From contig NZ_JBHZSG010000010.1 of the NCBI RefSeq assembly GCF_043642205.1, forward strand, positions 41,169 through 105,168: a stretch of DNA of 64,000 nt, read 5' to 3'. Under the pieces are notes generated by a model, which ran no database searches, was not told where the DNA came from, and worked only from the letters and a program-made list of their open reading frames with translations. This stretch comes from Thalassotalea_A litorea. GTDB taxonomy: Bacteria; Pseudomonadota; Gammaproteobacteria; Enterobacterales; Alteromonadaceae. Shown piece after piece: positions 61,980 through 64,000 of the stretch; position 1 is the first letter of the stretch, and the number at the start of each line of letters is the position of its first letter. A program made the position numbers and the translations under genes.

Positions 61980-63551
61980 TTGACTTTTTCTATCTCTGAT
62001 TTTATTGCTGAATTTTCAAAACCTTCTAATTTATCGACATTGGCGGGCATTAATCGAGGCCTTGAGCGAGAGACCTTACGAATAAAAGCGGATGGCCATT
62101 TATCGGCTCAGTCCCATAATCCTGCCCTGGGCTCGGCGTTGACCAATCCTTTGATCACCACGGATTACTCAGAAAGCTTATTGGAGTTTATTACACCGGT
62201 AAGCCAATCCATTGACGAGTCAATTGCACAATTAAAAGATATTCAAAAGTTTACGCTTGCCAATATCAATGGCGATCACTTTTGGCCGATGAGTATGCCT
62301 TGTGTGGTTGAAAACGAAGATGATATTAAAATTGCGCATTATGGCACGTCCAATATCGGCAAAATGAAAACGGTTTATCGTCAGGGATTAAAAAATCGCT
62401 ACGGGTCAATGATGCAGGTAATTTCCGGTATCCATTTTAACTTCAGCTTTAGCGATGCATTCCATCAAAAAACACAGGCCATATTAGGCGATGAAACGCC
62501 GCTACAGGATTTTATCTCAGACCGTTATTTCTCGCTGATTCGTAACTACAAGCGATATGGTTGGTTGATCCCTTATTTGTTTGGCAGTTCGCCAGCGTTG
62601 TGCCCAACCTTTTTGCAAGGCAGAGCCCATAACTTCGATTTTAAAAAAGCGCCCAGTGGTTGTTTATATTTAGAATATGCGACGTCGTTAAGAATGAGTG
62701 ATTTAGGTTATACCAACTCAGAACAATCGACCTTAAATATTTGTTATAATGATATCGACAGTTACGTGAAAAGCGTGCAAAAAGCAATCAACTTACCGTC
62801 TGAAAAATTTGCGTCTATTGGGGTAAAAGAGCAGGGTAGTTATCAGCAGTTGAATGCAAATATATTACAAATAGAAAACGAATTGTATGCGCCAATTCGC
62901 CCCAAACGGGTGACCAAATCCGGACAAAAACCGTCCGAAGCTTTGGCCGAGGGTGGTGTTCAGTATGTTGAAGTTCGTGCGATGGATGTCAATCCTTACG
63001 TCAGTACTGGCATTAGTCGCGAGCAAATGTACTTTATGGACGTTTTACTGACATTTCTCTATTTTAAGGAATCGCCAGCGATGACGCCGGAAGAGTTTAA
63101 CGTCGCGGACGATAACACCGATAAGGTCATTCTTGCCGGGCGAGATCCTAAGCTAGTGTTAGATGACCATGGGGTGAGTAAATCAATCCCACAATGGGGA
63201 CAGGAAATTTTCACCGAGCTTAGAGGCGTCGCCAAGTTACTGGACCAGGCATATCAAACCGAGACATATAGTCAGGTAGTCGCGGCTGAATACCAAAAAA
63301 TATTACAACCTGAACTGACACCGTCAGGTCAGATTTTAAACGACTTATTAACGAAAGGGCGTGGTATTATTGGTTGGTCGTTGCTCCATAGTGAAAAATA
63401 TCAACGCGAATTGGAACAATGGCAATATCAGGTATTTGACGACGATTATCTGCGGCAATTAGCCGCTAAGTCGTTGCTTGAACAGGCACAAATTGAAGCA
63501 GCGGATACGGTCGATTTTGATCGCTTTTTGGATGATTATTTTTCACGATAA
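61980..63551 (+). CDS. gshA: Glutamate-cysteine ligase
   Basis: A 523-residue ATP enzyme for the first, rate-limiting step of glutathione synthesis. The core has INRGLERETLRI near residue 22, TTDYSESLLEFITP near 60, and QVISGIHFNFS near 145. TTG at 61980 is chosen: GGAG (61971-61974) is five bases ahead, the length fits E. coli GshA, and E. coli also uses TTG. GTG at 61929 would add 17 unconserved residues. Glutathione made here also gates KefC. Confidence 0.94.
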   Translation: MTFSISDFIAEFSKPSNLSTLAGINRGLERETLRIKADGHLSAQSHNPALGSALTNPLITTDYSESLLEFITPVSQSIDESIAQLKDIQKFTLANINGDHFWPMSMPCVVENEDDIKIAHYGTSNIGKMKTVYRQGLKNRYGSMMQVISGIHFNFSFSDAFHQKTQAILGDETPLQDFISDRYFSLIRNYKRYGWLIPYLFGSSPALCPTFLQGRAHNFDFKKAPSGCLYLEYATSLRMSDLGYTNSEQSTLNICYNDIDSYVKSVQKAINLPSEKFASIGVKEQGSYQQLNANILQIENELYAPIRPKRVTKSGQKPSEALAEGGVQYVEVRAMDVNPYVSTGISREQMYFMDVLLTFLYFKESPAMTPEEFNVADDNTDKVILAGRDPKLVLDDHGVSKSIPQWGQEIFTELRGVAKLLDQAYQTETYSQVVAAEYQKILQPELTPSGQILNDLLTKGRGIIGWSLLHSEKYQRELEQWQYQVFDDDYLRQLAAKSLLEQAQIEAADTVDFDRFLDDYFSR

Positions 63552-63585
63552 TCGATTCAGGTAACACCACATTTTAAGAGGCGTT

Positions 63586-63921
63586 ATGGAACAAATACAA
63601 TGGCAGGACTTTAGCAAAGTTCAATTATGTGTCGGCACGGTCATCGCGGCTGAAGCGTTTCCGCAGGCACACAAACCAGCGTATAAACTTACCCTCGACT
63701 TTGGCGAGCATGGAACTAAAAAATCAAGTGCGCAAATTACTGAGCTTTATACCATCGAGGAATTGATTGGTAAGCAGGTGGTTGCCGTTATCAATTTTCC
63801 TGACAAACAAATCGGTCCATTTATGTCGGAGTGCCTGGTGACCGGGTTTTATAATCAACACGGCCAGGTTTGTCTTGCAGTGCCCGATGGTTCAGTGCCC
63901 AACGGTGCCAGACTGGCCTAA
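63586..63921 (+). CDS. tRNA-binding domain protein (CsaA-like)
   Basis: A 111-residue EMAP/OB-fold protein with IQWQDFSKVQLCVGTVIAAE, AYKLTLDFGEHGTKKSSAQI and QIGPFMSECLVTGF, matching CsaA. In Bacillus CsaA has secretion chaperone activity; the fold also binds tRNA. ATG at 63586 has AAGAGG ahead. It follows gshA by 34 bases and may share its message. Confidence 0.9.
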   Translation: MEQIQWQDFSKVQLCVGTVIAAEAFPQAHKPAYKLTLDFGEHGTKKSSAQITELYTIEELIGKQVVAVINFPDKQIGPFMSECLVTGFYNQHGQVCLAVPDGSVPNGARLA

Positions 63922-64000
63922 TGTAATACCAATCACACTAAGTTTGTGCACAACTCAGAGTTAGGGCAGAGGTTCAGTTACAACATAGATTTTATTGATA

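Overview
The window looks like a chromosomal segment of a marine gammaproteobacterium of the order Alteromonadales, closest in style to Colwelliaceae such as Thalassotalea or Colwellia. The grounds are a TonB receptor / tryptophan-halogenase / SapC / cupin locus beside secreted beta-glucanases, a napEFDABC operon without napGH, the block fldB-dsbC-recJ-prfB-lysS, rmf, DUF3545 and kefFC, and a moderate to low GC appearance. The genus is an inference. There are 100 Ns at 25410-25509, a scaffold gap inside a repeat array. No rRNA or tRNA gene and no CRISPR array was seen.

Layout. (1) 1-12.3 kb is a polysaccharide-use locus: the end of a GH3 exo-glucanase and a GH16 lipoprotein on +, facing a - strand series TonB receptor, halogenase-like, SapC, cupin, halogenase-like. 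A LacI-type operator lies before the receptor, and a secreted ADP-ribosylglycohydrolase-like gene is divergent. Laminarin-type beta-1,3-glucan is the likely substrate. (2) 12.4-15.1 kb holds a DUF1254-like protein and homogentisate dioxygenase with a TyrR-type box. (3) 15.4-19.7 kb holds cnoX, a hairpin array, three poorly known genes including a DUF3800, msrA, a DUF3820 gene and rmf. (4) 19.8-30.7 kb is molybdenum and nitrate: modABC, mobA and moaA behind a Moco riboswitch, then napEFDABC. Molybdate uptake and cofactor synthesis would serve NapA. A modular repeat array separates the two halves. (5) 30.9-40.0 kb holds tmcA, an ABC-2 exporter, a FabH-like synthase, a hemolysin III protein, DUF3545, transaldolase and yaaA.

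(6) 40.0-45.1 kb is accessory DNA. Six small same-strand genes, five of them orphans, are separated by a recurring spacer sequence; an IS30-family element and a duplicated 212-bp hairpin array follow. (7) 45.1-64 kb is housekeeping: srmB, fldB, dsbC, recJ, prfB with its programmed +1 frameshift, lysS, kefFC, an RbgA-like GTPase, a HIT protein, panE, a VanZ-like protein, yajQ, an NSS transporter, an RluA-type synthase, gshA and a CsaA-like protein.

The most unusual signal is a class of intergenic hairpin arrays with GGTGGA or GGTGACAG between the palindromes. Four loci (after cnoX, after the gene ending at 25272, after the hemolysin III gene and after srmB) start at or within a few bases of a stop codon and read in the sense direction of that gene. 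One duplicated copy carries two compensated stem substitutions. The second is the repeated spacer of the 40.6-42.8 kb small-gene array, which resembles a cassette array but lacks recognisable attC sites.
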